Positions 34,679-49,243 of a stretch of 64,000 nt of DNA are shown piece after piece; within the stretch, counting starts at the first letter, position 1, and each line of letters begins with the position of its first letter. Below the pieces are notes generated by a model. The model saw only the letters and a program-made list of their open reading frames with translations. It searched no databases and was not told the DNA's origin. The stretch covers positions 20,982,961 to 21,046,960 of the forward strand of contig NC_135071.1 of the NCBI RefSeq assembly GCF_051401765.1, in the 5' to 3' direction. A program made the translations under genes and the position numbers. This stretch comes from Calliopsis andreniformis. Its lineage: Eukaryota > Arthropoda > Insecta > Hymenoptera > Andrenidae.

Positions 34679-37600
34679 CAATTTTTTTAAATTATTCAAT
34701 TGTACGTAGGTGTATGTGCATGTATATAAAAGTGCAATCGAATGGTTTGAATTTTTCAAACTGTTTTCTATTCGTTGCTTACGATCCGCTATTTTACTAA
34801 GCACTTCTCGAAATAATTCTCGTCTCGCCAGCGTCGTGGCCCACATACGAGTACATATTTCAATGGGCCACAGTCATTAACTGTGATTTCGTTATGTTAT
34901 AAGCGTGTAAACGGCCAATCACACGCAGGTATACGTGTCATATTCGTAGGATTTAACGATGAGATAAGTCGCCTCGTACCTCTTCTTGTAAGCTAATGAC
35001 TAGCGCGCGCGCACGTAACACTCAACACAAGCTAAAAAATAGTTGCACAATCTAATGAAATTATTTATGGAGAGAGGAAAACAGATGATCACGTAAAAAT
35101 TCAGTTTCCTCGTTCTTTTCATTTTTTCGCTTTTCTATCGTTATCGCGTTGCGTTTTCATTCCTTTTTTCAATGTTAATAGAATGTCGGCGAGACGCTAG
35201 TCCATAAGAAAAGGAAATGGCACTGGCACTTAGACGTTAACTAAGCGAATTTTTATCGATGAGTTTGTTATTAATAAAATTGTTATTATTTGTTTATACG
35301 ATGATCTGTGAACGATCGTAGTTCAGATCGATTAAAATTGACGAGAAATTTTTCAGTGTAACGACAGAGAATTTATCATCGAGCGACATCGAGGAGTTGA
35401 AGAAATTAAAGGAACAATGTCTCTTATCGTATATGTGCATATATTTATTATTATCGACAAATCGAAGTAATAAATGACTCTATGAATTTCATTAACCATT
35501 CTTGTACCATTATTTCTGAAAAATCGAACGACCACTGAAAGTCACCGTTCAGAGGAAATTCTCGTCGAGTGCAACATCTCTCGTTCCGCTCCCTTCGCGT
35601 CCACATAAGTATCTACGCATTGAAAAGTTTCGTCTGAAATCGACGGAGGTGACCACCCTTTGCTTTTATAGGGCGCAACAGTGGTTAGACGGTCGAAAGA
35701 GAGAAAAGAAGGGAAGGATCTCCTCGTCAGCCGCGTTATTTCAATGGGCATTGCGTTTCGCTATAACTACCCTCTGTTTAGAAGCCAATTGTATCGGCGC
35801 GGGGACCTTTTTATTTCGTTCACCCTAAGAAACCCCGCTGGCTATGTTGGGCCGTTTCCACAGTGGGGTGCACACTTTCGTCTCTCCTTCCCGTCAGCCT
35901 CGTGTGTACATTTCGCGTGTATTCTCGCCCGGACTGAAGTACATACACCGATAACCGGAGTGTGAACTCCATTCTCCCCAGCACTTCCGGTCCCCGACTC
36001 CTTGACCGCCCTTTAGTCACGGCTCGCCTTTCAAATAGCTTTTCGTTCAACCTCGATCTCTGTCTTTTGCCATGGGAAATTTCAATCAGACGTTTCATTG
36101 GCTGGCCACGGGCATTCTCAACGAATCGCTAAGTACTCGAAACCAGTAGTTTCTTACGAATAATAGGAGTTAGCATTGTTGAAAGAAGACAAAGGAAGTG
36201 GGATTATGCGAATACAGATGCTTATTCATTGAACTTTCAAAAAAACTTCGACTCATTCGACTGGGTTAAGGTTAAGTAGAACTGAACAGATAGAGTAACA
36301 GTTTCGACTTCGATAACAGCAGCAATTGGTCCATACGGTCGAGAGAAGTTTGGACTTTGGAAATATGGAACAATAGAAAGTATGAGCAACATTGGCGCAA
36401 TATATCAGCTCGTTCACATCTGTGTGATACATATGTGCAGCCAATAAGCAATTGTCGCAGATACGAAAGCTAGAGTGAAGAGTAGGATCGACACAGGTTC
36501 GAGATCGTTGAAGACACACGTCAGAATGAAAGGTCACAGTTGCCACTCGGGCCTGGCCCCACTCAACCAGCATCCGTTGCGAAGCCACTCGGTATCGAAA
36601 AGTGAAAAGAAGGAACTGACACGACGAGGCTCGAGGGCTGCTGTGAAACAATCGCAGCCAAGGACCAAGGGAGCGGGATGCAAAAAGAGGCTGGAAAGAA
36701 AAGCTTTATCGGGGCAAAGTGGGCTGGTCAGGCCTCTTTAACGAGATCATTGTCGGCGCTGACTGGTAGGCAAAAGTGTTTCAACGTACTCCCAGGTACC
36801 ACTCGATTCTCCCCCCTGATGCATTGTTTTCGTTGAACGGGTTGAAACAATGTCCACTTTGCGGGCCAAGCAGCGCTCTCGTCGGATGATATAATGCACT
36901 TAACTGTTCTGCCAGTTCTCGACGTCGCGATCGTAAATGAAAAAGTGGCATCTCCGGTGGAATCGAACAGCGTCGAGGGATGCAGAGGGAAGGAGAGGCG
37001 ATGAGACGGGAATTCGTTTCCTCTTGACTGTTGGCCGTATTATTAAAATCTCGTTCTTTGTGCTACCATGTCACTCGACATCGTTAAAGCACTCGATATT
37101 TCGCTCCGACAACGGTCATTGCTGCACCGAAACCACTGATCGCGTCAAATCGCTAAATTTAAGCGCTGGGTATTATGGACACGTATGAATCGGTAGAAGA
37201 CTAACAGTGTAAATGTTTAGGTTGATAATATACCTATATAGACGGATTCAACATCTGCCACTCGATGATTAGTTAATTAAGTTCTGTTCAAACGATCGCA
37301 TGGTTGATGGAATGAGACACCGTCTGCGCACAAAGGCGCCAGCGAGAACTGGAAGCCTCTCGGATACGACTGAGATTGATTGAAAAATGAGGAATAGACG
37401 CCACGTGCTCCATCGTCCTTACACCCACCCCTTTTTCTCCGCTAAAGGTTGCATTGGGGCGTTCGCTATTACGATGAAACATCTAGGTGTTGTGTAACGA
37501 CGATTTCGTGGAGAGAATTTGCAACACTCGATATGGGGTTTCTTCGCAGAACTATGGAAAATTGTGAATCGTCCTGGTTCGATAATGAAGCCTCAAACGC

Positions 37601-40600
37601 TTTCCATTCCTTCGTAGGTAACATCAGAAGGGTTGCATTTGAATCAGAGACGCGACTCGCAAGGAGGGTGACGTTTCTTCTCGAACGTGTCACGTTTCCC
37701 CTTCGACTTTTGCAATCCTTTCGCAAGACCTTCGTGAAAACTTTCCAACTAAATAATTAAGAACTCCACTTAGCTACCCCTCCGAACAGGTCTGACAAAG
37801 GATTCCACATTTATCAAGCGATAAGTCGCGTTGCCATCGGCTCGATTGTTTCGCGGCGCGTTCGAAGTCGTCGAAAATGCGCAAAAGTCGAGGCTGATGG
37901 ATCTTTCGGACTTCCTTCCATGGTCCTCTTTCATCAACTGCCACGAAAAACAAGCCTTTTCCATTTCAAATGACGCCCGTCGCCTTAGTCTCGCGACTCT
38001 CGCGTGAATTTCATTAGTTGAATTTCCGGCCGCAGTCTTGAACGATGAACGACACAATTATTTCTGAGTTCGAAACGACAATCGCCCGAATGAATTCGTT
38101 CCGTGACGAGAACTTTTCACAGAGGACTTTTCTTCGAAGGATTTTTCTTCGAATGTCCTTTTAATACGACGACCTCGGCTCGCATACAGAAGAATTGAAA
38201 TAAACGTGCATAAATGTTATTCAGGTTGTTTGAATGCATCGCAAGATGCCATTCTTCCTGGTAACTATTGTAAACGAGTAAGGAAACAAGTTGGAAACAA
38301 TGCAAAAATTTCTCCAGATTATAGAAATATATTTTTCCAGTCCAGTTTTCATTTCCCGCGTCGAGTTCTTTTCGAGCTTTCCCATTCAAAATACGTAACG
38401 AATATTGTAAATTTGAATATTTTCACGCTCCCTTATGCATTGCAGTAATTGTTCGGGAGAGCAAGAGAAAGTTCTTCGAACGAAAGAAAAACCCTTTGGC
38501 AGGGCTCAACGCTCGCGTTCGCCATCGACCTATCGTTCCTGGACTAAAAGATCCTCGAACCGGTTCACAATTAAAAAAGTTCAACTGCGTTTTATGCGGC
38601 AAGTAGAATGCGCCACGGAATAATAATATTCCCCAGCGAAGCCCGGTCGGTCGCGAGCCTACAACAGGGAAAGATTTCGCGAGCGCTTACGCGACGTAAC
38701 GCAATGCTTTTTCCTTTCTCACTAATTTCTTTCCGACGCACGAATTATTCCTACCCTCTGCCGTTCTCCCCACAAGGGCCCTCGTCCAAGTATTCGTGGA
38801 AATATCCGCGGTGTATCAAGGAGAAGTCTTTCAGCGCATTGGGAAGGAAAGTCGGGCGATGCAATGGCCGCATGGCATCAAGTGCGCCGGATGAATGCGT
38901 CAGTTCTGACGGGCTCGGCTGACGATCAGACGCAAGAATATAATAATTTTCAGCGGTGACGGTTGATAGAGAGCACAGAGGATACGAGAACGAGAGACCG
39001 AGCTGAGAGAAAGCTCGAAGATGCTTCAGAGGGGGTGAATAGAGGCGGGAGGAGCTGCGTAGGTGAAAGAAGAAAAGAGGAAAAAGGGGAGACGGAATGG
39101 CACTCTGTGGACACTCGCGGCTCTCCTCTTTCGGGAAACGCGTCCCTTGACCCTCGACCCTTTCCAGAGAGAAAGAACCTCGTGAATGTAAACCTTTTAA
39201 TGGCCCCCGCAACCGGGACCCTTTTGAGGATTCCGTTTTGAGATGAATAACTACGACAGAAGACGCGCCGGTACCACGCATCCGCATCGCGATCCTGTTG
39301 CCAGTACGTTGTCAGTGGATCTACAATTTTTCGACATATTTACCCTGCTTTCCTCCGCATCGCTTTCTCTTTTTCTTGCTCAAAGTGTGAATCAGTACTG
39401 TGTCCCAACGGAAAGACAACTTTCCTTTGATACTGCAATCCTTTTCTTCCTTCTTTTCGTTTCATTTTCGATCATTCGAATCATTCGGGATAAGTACTCC
39501 CGATTGACAAGTGTTTGAAGAAACGCTACCTTCGAACATCGTGTCCTCGCTACTTCACTCTACTTCCATTTTTTCTGTGCCGATTGAAGTAGGTATAAAT
39601 ATAATACCGTTCGACTGCATGTAATTAATTTGAAAAATATTGCAAGCAGGTATTGAGGAAGGGATGTTCGGTCCAGAAACGATCGTGGATACAATCGAGG
39701 CAGGAAGAACCGCGGTGAAACGAGCGTTCAGCTTTTATGAAGCGGCACCAGCGTCGTCGACGAGCAGCACTGTGCAGGATCGCCCTTTAGCCGCATAAAG
39801 CTTTGGAAAAACATTCGAGGGTTCGCGCATAAATGTTTCTTTCAGCATTATCGGTGCTCGGCGAAGGAAGGGAGAAGCCCGAGGGTGGTTGGTTTCTCGG
39901 CACTTGAGAAATATCGTCGCGAGTCAAGATTCTGCTGCCCGAGCTTTTGGCATAATATGACCGAGGTTTTCGAGTGGGCTGTGGGTTCTTGCCCCTCTTT
40001 CTCTCTCCACCTCTCTTCCATCATCCTCCCTACCTCGTTTTCCGATTCCTTCCTTTTTTACGAACGCTATTATGCGTGTCGTTCTTACGTTTCGCGATGT
40101 CGAGTGCGTACAGGCATTGACCTTTGCCCCTCTCCCCGCTAACAAATGAAAATGCAAGGGGGTCCTTTCTTTATCCTCGAGTGGGTCATACTCTATGGAG
40201 AGGCACCATTCCATCGTTGTTGATACCACGCTTTTGTCAGCACACTGAACTTTTTTCATCAGCTAAATAGAACTCGTCGATAGCGTGAAGCGTAAGCATT
40301 TTCGATAAAATAGGATTCAAAATTGCAGGTAGAAACTTAACTTGCCAATGAAACTTATAGGAAGAAGATAAACAGTCTTTGTAACGTACATTTCTTGCCC
40401 GTTAAATATTCTATTTGTAGTTCACGATATTTATATTTAAATGAACCGCGTATAGAGGACATGCGCAGAACGCAAAGTACGCGTAATTATTTTGTACGGG
40501 CGTACTCGGCACGACATCGATCCGCGATCGATTTCGGTTATCGAAATAACTAGTTTACCCGAGAAGAACGCGTGGTGGCGCAGGTGTATGGCGTTATTCC

Positions 40601-40874
40601 GCGCTGAACTCGTGCCGTCGTATTGTTTTCGGTAATTCGTTTGTTGTACGAGTGAAAATATCGTGTCGCGATTATCGAAAATACGATTCGTAACGATAAG
40701 ACGATCGTCTGAACAGCCGCAACTGTCCCGGTTACGTAAGATTTTTGTCGGATCGTGATCGGTGCGTGTGTATAAGCAATTCTCGATCGTTCGATTAACA
40801 CGATTACGTGCGTGACGATGGTGTAGGGGCGCAGACGTGTGGCGTCCTTCGCAACTGTAGCTTCGCCGCGTTCT

Positions 40875-40902
40875 CGTTCCTCGTTCCTCGTTCCTCGTTC
40901 CT
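40875..40902. repeat. Tandem array, 4 x 7 bp
   Basis: Four perfect copies of CGTTCCT. Confidence 0.85.
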
Positions 40903-41064
40903 CGGTCCATTCGATTCGTTAACGAGAGGAAACGTTGTGTCGCCGTCCGTAAATCGCTCGGAGCGATCCCGCGAAAGTCATTAGTTCCGTGAAAGCGAAC
41001 AGAAAGAGTGTTACGGTTCTACGTGCGACGCGTGAGTGCGGCTGACAATAATGATTAGAAGTGG

Positions 41065-41080
41065 CTCTCGCGCGCGAGAG
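41065..41080. repeat. 16-bp perfect palindrome
   Basis: CTCTCGCGCGCGAGAG is self-complementary with a CG-rich centre. Confidence 0.6.
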
Positions 41081-41220
41081 GCTGACTCTCTCGCGAACAA
41101 TAACGACGGGACGACGGTGAATGGAGAGAGACGGCAACCCCCCTCTGTTCCCCAGCCAACGATTTATCCATTGCGGTTAAAATCAACGCGGCTCCGCCTA
41201 CGTGATTGCAGGAGGGCACT

Positions 41221-41329
41221 GGGATGGCAACGGGCTGGCAACGGGCTGGCAACGGGATGGCAACGGGATGGCAACGGGACACGTCGCCTCGCCTCGCCTC
41301 GCCTCGCCTCGCCGCGCCGCGCCGCGCCT
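41221..41329. repeat. Two adjacent tandem arrays (11-bp and 5-bp units)
   Basis: 41221-41275 holds five copies of GGG(A/C)TGGCAAC. 41285-41329 holds nine 5-bp units, CGCCT x5, CGCCG x3 and CGCCT. Confidence 0.85.
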
Positions 41330-44300
41330 CGCACGCATAGGGTAAGTGCATTGCACGCATATTATTGTGCCGTCGTGGTCTTTCGCACCCGGCGCCATTG
41401 TTGTCGCGCCCGGCCACTGCTGGCAACGTAAACCTGCATTTATTTGCCAGCTGCCACCCCAAAATGCACGCGTTACAATCAAAATATTACCGTGGCGCGG
41501 TGAGAAAGCGGCCACTGTGCCCTATCGTTGCAGCGCGTTCCAAACGCTCTCTAATGCCGTCTGCTGCGAAAACCGGAATCGGTACAGGGCACAAGTGCAC
41601 AATCTCTGCACTACGCTTAGTTTAGGAATCTCCCACTCCCAGCAGACGCAAAAACAAGTCGATCGTTCCTACAGGGCAATGCCCATCGAGCATTATTAAT
41701 TGCACTCGTGGCAGGGCGGCATTAATAAAGAGCCGGGGAAAAATATTCATCGGCGGGACAGGGAAGGAGGGAAAAAATAGCCGGTGTATTTGGCGACTAG
41801 TTGTCCATAAGCCTGCACAATTTACAATGGCATTGTTGGCGGAGGGGTCGGCGATGATTTATCGAAAATCGTCATTCTGCGTTCGCTGAAAATTCGCGCG
41901 ACCGCCTCGTTGGTGGGGATCGCGCAACAATGGGCCGCTTGTCAACGTCGGACAAATTAATCGAATCAGTGCGCGGATTTACTGGCATTCGACCCCCCCA
42001 CTGCCACCCTTGGAAAAAATGTATATGACACAGTGTGTCTCCTCGCTCGTTTGAATGCGAATAAACGGCGCCGCACGATGATGGCGCGATGGTTGTACGG
42101 TGAATGGCTCCAGTCGATGGGGAAGAGAGAGGAACGCGTGGACCAGGCCAGGGATGAGACAAGGAGGGTGGATAGGCTAGGGGCTAGGGGTTGAGGAGGG
42201 ACGGACAGAACCGTAAAAGCGTATGTTTTGTCTCCGATTGTGCGCTGGTGATTGATGATGCGGTTAGTGGTATTTTATTAGACGCTCACGGTGGGGTCAA
42301 TAGACAACGGGCTCGGATGAATAATAACTCTGTTACGGCCTCACTTATTAGGATTACCACGCGACGTTGTTTCTGTCGAGACGATCATTAGGACGATCTA
42401 CGACTGCTGCGTCTTTATTCCTGCGATCGGATGAATAATTAGCGTGCTAATACGTTTCCAGTCGGTCTCTTCAGTGCCTTGCCTTCGAGGGGGCGAGGTG
42501 AATTCTAGGCTTCAAAGTGGTGGTTGAAGTTTAGGAATTTGCTAGGGAAGGATTCGAGAGATTGCAAATTTCATACAGAAATTCTCTTATCTTTTCTATC
42601 TTTTAGAAAAAAGTAGATACAAAGCGTTGCGTTGAAATTCATTCGAGGGTCAAATTCTTTTGTTTCGCCGAAGGCAGAACAGTTTCGCTGTTTTCGTACT
42701 GTTAACTGTACATAATTATCTGTGATCAGGGAAAAGTCAACTAGCCGTCCATAAAGTTACGGTTAATATTATGACTTGCAGGCATGCGGCCTTTAATATA
42801 ATGTTCATTTACGGCTGTTTGGTTTATTACAAGCGCGCCTGGTTTATTGGCCATTTCTTTCGATACGATCGGATTTGTTGGGGTTCGTGTTGTCCTCTTA
42901 TCCGTAGATTAATTCATAAACAATGAGGGTGAATAGCACGTGCAGACGTAAATTAATTTTCTACTTTTATTGACCTCGTATTTATTGTGTATCTTCGATA
43001 TTGTTCCTTCGTAATTTGGAAAGTATCTTGGAAAATATATGTTCGATTTATTCCAATTTCCTCGCTAATCTCATTAGCCCCGCCTAACGACCTGACAAAC
43101 AAGATCACCGAGCCTCTCCTGTATTCGTAATTCCTTTTCTTGGTCGTATCGGGCCAGGACTCGGAACCGCAATATCATTCAGGTCTGCAGGAATTCATTC
43201 GTTTGCGACGTGTATTTCGGAAAAGTGACTGGTCAGGTAGAAAAGGGGACCAGGGCCGTAAATTGCCGCGCTGTTTCAACTTTCCCCGCTGTTTACGTTC
43301 CTCTGTGTAACTGTTTTCTCTGAATAATCTCATTACTTTAAGGATCGTTATACGACGCGGCAATCCATTGTCACAGAGCCCCCTCTTCTGAGGTCACAAG
43401 ATTACAAATAACGTTGCCGCGTCCGTCCCTTTTTTCCCCTCGACGGTCAGAGCGACAAGAACCTTGTCGAAGGTCAGAGATAACGACCCGTCGGCTGTCG
43501 CCTCGGTTAATAAACTGACCTTAGTTTTCGGTGACTTTACGACGCTCTCTGTGGCTCGTCACGCGGAAAGGGTGAATGTAGAAAGTCCTTACTATCATCG
43601 GGTGTTACATACTTGGAAAGCGCAACATATTTTATTCTTTATTTCCTAATTACCTAATGGTAAAGAAAATATTTCGGTCGATCCAACGAATTCACTGGCG
43701 AATATTAAAGGAAATTACGGAGACTGAAATTGATGAAAGCGTTATCATTAAGCGTCGCGGGTTCCCCCACAGCAACCGCCCTCCTGCGACAAGGGAGATT
43801 TTATTTCTCTTAATTACCCCCGATCTCCGACACATCGCGGATTTTAATCAACGAATCACCAAACACATCCCCCTGCTGGCGACCGATGAAACGTGTCTGC
43901 GCGTATATCAAACGATTAACGCCCTTGCTTCGCGATCGAACGGATCTAAATCGTATGTGGAGACAAATCGTTGGCCTGAAGAGGGGACGGACGGAGACGC
44001 ATTTTGAACGAACGAAATCTGATGGTTGAAAGTGTGTGACAGATAGTTAACCGTCAGAACGTTCAAGTGGCTACTCGAATCGTGCGCCGAGGGAACGATA
44101 TATCGGTGATATTTCAACCTCGCCGCCTCTAATTAGAAAGAGGTCAGTAATTAATGCTAATTGGACGTCGTAATTATCTGCGGAATTGTGAGCGACGGGC
44201 TCGTCTGCCGCAACAGCTTCCGCGTTTCATTTCGCACGCTCGTGCCTGCGACTTTTCCCCGGCCGACAAAGTCGCGCGTTTGATCCGAAGTTCAAAGGGG

Positions 44301-44769
44301 CAAGGGAGCGCGAAACTTGGCAAAGAGAGAGGGAGGCCGGGAGGAACGAGCAAATAATAAACGATATCGTCCTGGGGCTGGCTAATACGGCGGTCTAGAC
44401 TCGGAAAATCACCACTTTGACTTGCAAACTAACGTAATTAGTCGATCCTTCACAATTATTTTACAATTTCATCCCTTCGAATATGCACGCGACTACTGGC
44501 CATACCTTGGTGTGACAAGTGCCATATTTCCCCTGTCAGAAGTACTCGAAAACCACATCTTCTACTCGAACAATATTCTCTAGGTACCTATACATTTACT
44601 TTTGCCTCGAAAAATTGCCCATTTCTGAGCTGCTGTACCTTTGTGGGAAAAAATCCCACAGCAGTGAGTGTGGGCACATTCGAAAGAGTCAAGCCTCTAC
44701 TTCTTCATCCCTGAATTCAATTTGTCCGAATTGGCGTTAACTTCGATTTTTAACCCCTATGGAGTTCAT

Positions 44770-44846
44770 AAAAAAAAAGAAAAAAAAAGAAAAAAAAGAA
44801 AAAAAAGAAAAAAAGAAAAAAAGAAAAAAAGAAAAAAAGAAAAAAA
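44770..44846. repeat. A-rich (A6-8 G)n tract
   Basis: 77 nt of A runs of 6-8 interrupted by single G. It gives poly-Lys or poly-Phe open frames by chance. Confidence 0.9.
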
Positions 44847-47800
44847 TGCAGAAGTATAGGGGAATGACAATGAATCGAAGGGTAAAGAAGAGTTTTGTCA
44901 CGCGTCATCAAAATTCTTTCGAGCTGTTCCATTGACGTGGAGCCGAGTGTAAATGTAGAATTTTCTGGTTGTATTTATTTTACCGAGTAGCGTTGTCCGC
45001 GGTTAAGCTGGTATTATTTCTTCTCCAACGCGTATCCTCTATGGGAAAGTTGTTGGCTCGCGAGCGGTGTTTGTTCTTCTATTACAAGCCAGCGTTGTTG
45101 AAAGTTCTCTGACTGGTGACAAATGTCGGTCCCTTGCTACCGTTTTCGTTTTCCTCGAACGAACCTTACACGTACATATCTTCTACCTTACGAACAATTT
45201 CAGGCTACGTTAACGAGAGCCAAGTGCTCGCTAATCGACGTTAAGTAATCAAGTTTACTTTTCTGATTTGTCTTCTTTAGCGCCTCTGTCGGCTTCGCTA
45301 CTCTCACTCGAACTAAGAATGTGTCAGCATTTATTTTCAGAAGTTCTGCTACTTCAGAGAGAAGTATTATAAAACATACTTCATTCTTGTATCAAGATGT
45401 CGTGGCTTATCATTTGTTCGTGAATGGCATGATTCTAACACTCGATCATCATCTCTTATTTACAGTTGAATTCGTCACAGCAATGTGGCGTTTTATCCAA
45501 CGACGCATTAAATTTCCCTCCTTAATAATCCGTTAGATTAATTTGTTCGACTATATTAAGGATAAGTTATTCAGGTATTGTATCGCTGCATACGTATGTA
45601 GCGTTGTCTCCGTAGGGAGATCACGGAGCGTATCGTCGGCAGATTACGGAAACAAACGTTTCAGGGTATTATCCGAATATAATGGACCGTATGACATATG
45701 TAACGGCATACAGCTGCTTATGACTCGGAGCTTTCGTGTCACGGGATTTATAGATCGAAATACTCGTGGGTACAACCTCTATCTCGTAAACTTTTCAACC
45801 TTCCACACGGTGCATCGTTAATGCCATTACCATTAGGTACTACGAACGAATACCGTCGTCCTGACAAGAGAACATTTACTTCTCAATGTGTAAGGCGAAA
45901 CACACATATACATATATGTACTTGTTCGATTCGTTTCGATGAGATATACAGTGCTCGAAAGGTGGGAGAGTCATTGAAATGACCGAAGGATCATTATTTA
46001 CTAATTGAAAATGATATTCTGCAAGAAATCTGTTAATTGTTACATATTCAGGGAGGATGTATCTAATAATACAGTGAAGAATATGAAGCATCAATATCAA
46101 GCGTCGTATAATCCATGAATATAAAAATAAAAGACACGAATGTTATCCCACACTAAAGATTGGTAGCATGGGCATTACGACGTGTCCAGGAACCGAAGCC
46201 TAACGAAACGAATACATAGTCAATGTTATAACAACCCTACGATCTTCGCAAGAGGTTCTCTGGTCCAATATAATATTGATAATCCCAGAATTTATTACCT
46301 AACGCATGTTTAACGGACAGACAAGTGTTGGACGGGAAGCCGATTTGTAAGAAATAAAAGAGCTTATCCGTAATGATCGATACTTTGGTGAAACGATTCG
46401 ATCGCCGAGCTTATCACCCGAACGAGATACATATTACGTCGTTACTCGGACGACGAAACGAACGATTCGCGGGGCTAATGGGACCTGTGTAATTCCGCGC
46501 TTCCCGTTCGTCAAGACGATAAAGCCGAGCCGATGAGGACGCAACCGGGAATGGATAAGCAATCTCCTTAGCTGTCGCTTCGAACAGCTATGACTGTCAG
46601 TCGTCTGGCCCACGTTCGACTTGTCTCGTAAAGTATCGGTGGGACAATGCGTGACTGATTTCCATCAGCCACCCTTCCCAACGAGACACCGGTTTCGTTT
46701 ACCCTTCAATTAACTGATCTATTTGAATTTTCGCGCTAGTTTTTCTGTAGAAAGCCCCAACACTTTTCTAAAGATGGACACCTCTGACAATAGTCTTTGG
46801 TTAAAAATTTGGTCGTGACCAAACATTTTCTCGGTTCCAACACGCATCTCCAAATTCAAAGGCTTCTTATTTCTTCTTATTTCGATGGCAAACACAAGAC
46901 GGGAGCTCTTGACGACCGTTGATCGCTAAGTGGAAGAATCATCGCAGCCACGATGTTCTAATGGTCATTATCATTTCCAAACAGCGCTGTATGCCAGCGC
47001 GGACAGTGCCACTGCCAGGATACGGCGATTGTTTGCGCAGGCTGCAAGTGTAGAGTCTCTTCCAGTGGCTGGCGCTTTGTAAACCTATCCTAGCTAACTA
47101 AACCCGTGTGTACTCTGCGACTGTTCCCTCTTTAATACGACATGTACCTACTTACATTCGTGTCACGTCTATTCATCGTCGTTTGCTACTTTTCTTTCGT
47201 CCTAGTACCAAGGTCCTAGGTCGATCGAAGTTCGCCACTAAAAGTGCCACCATCTAGACTGTTTTTCGACTTCAATAAATTAGTGGATATCAGACTAGAA
47301 GCGATTACACTATAGCTTTTCTAGGGATTTCAGTGTATATTCGAAGAGAGGAGACACCAAATTCCTCGAATTTTTCTACGCGTCGTGGTTACTGTCTCCG
47401 TCGTCATTGGTACGTGACGAATTTTACACGTGGCTGTGAATTACATTAGAACGAATAACTTCGCAACCTCCCTTTCCTTGGCCATTAGGGGGCATCTTTT
47501 AGGTAGCGATGTAGTTGCACTGTATACTACGTAATTTTCAAGACATCGCGTCGTCTTGCAAAGACGAACTTGGCGGCAAACATAGTATCGAAAGCTATCG
47601 AATTCCGAAACGAATTCCGCACGGATGTGATTCGTGACCTGGCAGAGGGTACAGGCGCGCGAGCACACACACGCGCGTCTGGGCAATTCTGCGGTGTTTG
47701 GAAGGGCAACCTTGCCCCGTCTGTGCATAAACAAAATGGCCCATAAAACCTGGAGGCGCTAATCCGCGCAGAATGCCGCCGCGAGGATATTGTCAAACCC

Positions 47801-48327
47801 TCCTGCGGACCCGTTCGCTCCACGGGAAGACCAGCTGATTCATGTGGCCATATTTCACGTCTTTATGCATCCGCGAATATTTCAGGCCTCTCCGCGCGTC
47901 GGTCGGACAGAGGCAGAGCCAAAGCCAGAGCCAGAGGCAGAGGGAGAGGGAGAAGAAGAGAGAGAGAGAGAAGAAGGTGGTCACATAAGGAGAAGGAGAG
48001 AGGGATTAGACGGGCATCGGGACGCGCGTCCGCGCGACCGCGCGACCGCGCGAAATTTCATATTAAGGGCCTATTGATCCGCCTATGGCGAAGAAGACGT
48101 TCGTGGTTTACGTCCGAACCACGATCCCCTGTCTCGTTTCGGGAGTTTCTCTTCTTTTTCGGGTACCTTGGATTCTGCGCTCTGCGTTCACCTCGTCGTA
48201 TCTTCTTCAATTCGGTTCGGATTCGATGAATTCTGGCATTGGGAGTCTGTTTAGAATTGTAACATTAACGCTGTGCTCGATGCAAAGACAGTTTGCGAGT
48301 TTGCTCGTTGAACGGCTCGTTACGCAT

Positions 48328-48363
48328 CTCGTTGAGCAGCTCGTTGAGCAGCTCGTTGAGCAG
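48328..48363. repeat. Tandem array, 3 x 12 bp
   Basis: Three perfect copies of CTCGTTGAGCAG, with a diverged half copy (GCTCGTTGAACGG) just upstream. Confidence 0.85.
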
Positions 48364-49183
48364 CGATTCGTCTGACGATTAGAGGGAAAAAACTATCGTT
48401 AACCGAGCCCCCTGTTCAATTTCCACTCGATTGAATCGGCGCTGTCTTATCCCGGTCGTCAGGAATCAGCGGGGAATCATGTGTTAACAAAGGGGCATGT
48501 GTCGTACGGTGCACATCCGACCATTGTGCCCGATTCGGGACGATTAGGAGCCACTAAACAGTTCTGGCTGATCCACTCAGATCGAGACGACTCGTTTCGG
48601 AACACCTCTCCCTAATCCCACCAACGAACATGGGATGCATCGTGCATCGGTTAAATGAAAGGGACAGGCGCACGGAGGGAGGCTCGAAATGAATAGATTG
48701 CCCGATAGATTAGCTTTTGTTTGGCGGAGTTGCAGGGAACTGAGACGTTCAAGTCGTCCACGGAAAGGCAGAATTTTCTTCGCGTTTCTCGTAGAGGACA
48801 TTCTTCTGGAAAACAATTTCCTTGGACTAAGTTGAAAACTGAAATATATGTAGACATAGAATAGTCGCGAGGGTACGAGGGTAGTTAGTTGGAGGCTAGG
48901 GGAAAACAAAGTATAGGTGCACGTATGAACCTAGGTACGCGTATCAACGTGTGGACCAATACGATGGTGCACAGGCCTTCAGTGTTGGTAGGTGTGCACA
49001 ATCTGCGAACAATGAACGCCGAATGCGGAACAATGAAGTATACAAGCGACGTCACAATGCAGGGATCAGCGAAACAACGAGCGGTCTCACTACGGATTAC
49101 AGGCAGATGCGCCTCAGTCCACGCCAAATCCGCACTCTGTGTCTACTGCGCGCGATCATCCTCGTGTTTCCTCGTTTCCTCCT

Positions 49184-49243
49184 TCTCTCGTCCCTCTCTC
49201 GTCCCTCTCTCGTCCCTCTCTCGTCCCTCTCTCGTCCGTCTCT
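49184..49243. repeat. Pyrimidine-rich tandem array, about 5 x 11 bp
   Basis: Copies of CTCTCTCGTCC, with partial units at both edges. Confidence 0.8.

Larger units (their letters stand above)
33038..40874. other. Gene desert 3' of Sox, proximal part
   Basis: No gene supported. The Sox 3' UTR starts at 33038. The first AATAAA I see downstream is at 34673-34678, 1.6 kb after the stop, so the UTR is long or uses a variant signal. The part contains a 12-bp triplicate at 34277-34312. Open stretches such as 38751-39287 minus show no domain. GC content alternates between GC-rich patches and AT-rich stretches, as in intergenic DNA. Confidence 0.6.

Noticed and set aside
38751..39287. 178-codon minus-strand frame
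   Set aside because: Biased composition (Ser, Arg, Phe-Phe-Pro runs), no similarity I recognise, and no exon-like borders.
41221..41329. Tandem arrays as CRISPR-like or centromeric satellite
   Set aside because: Units of 5-14 bp are directly adjacent with no spacers and few copies. They are simple slippage arrays in eukaryotic DNA.
41698..41720. AATTGCACTCGT, matching the 5' end and seed of the miR-25/92 family
   Set aside because: Neither flank contains a complementary arm, so no hairpin forms and the match is probably chance.
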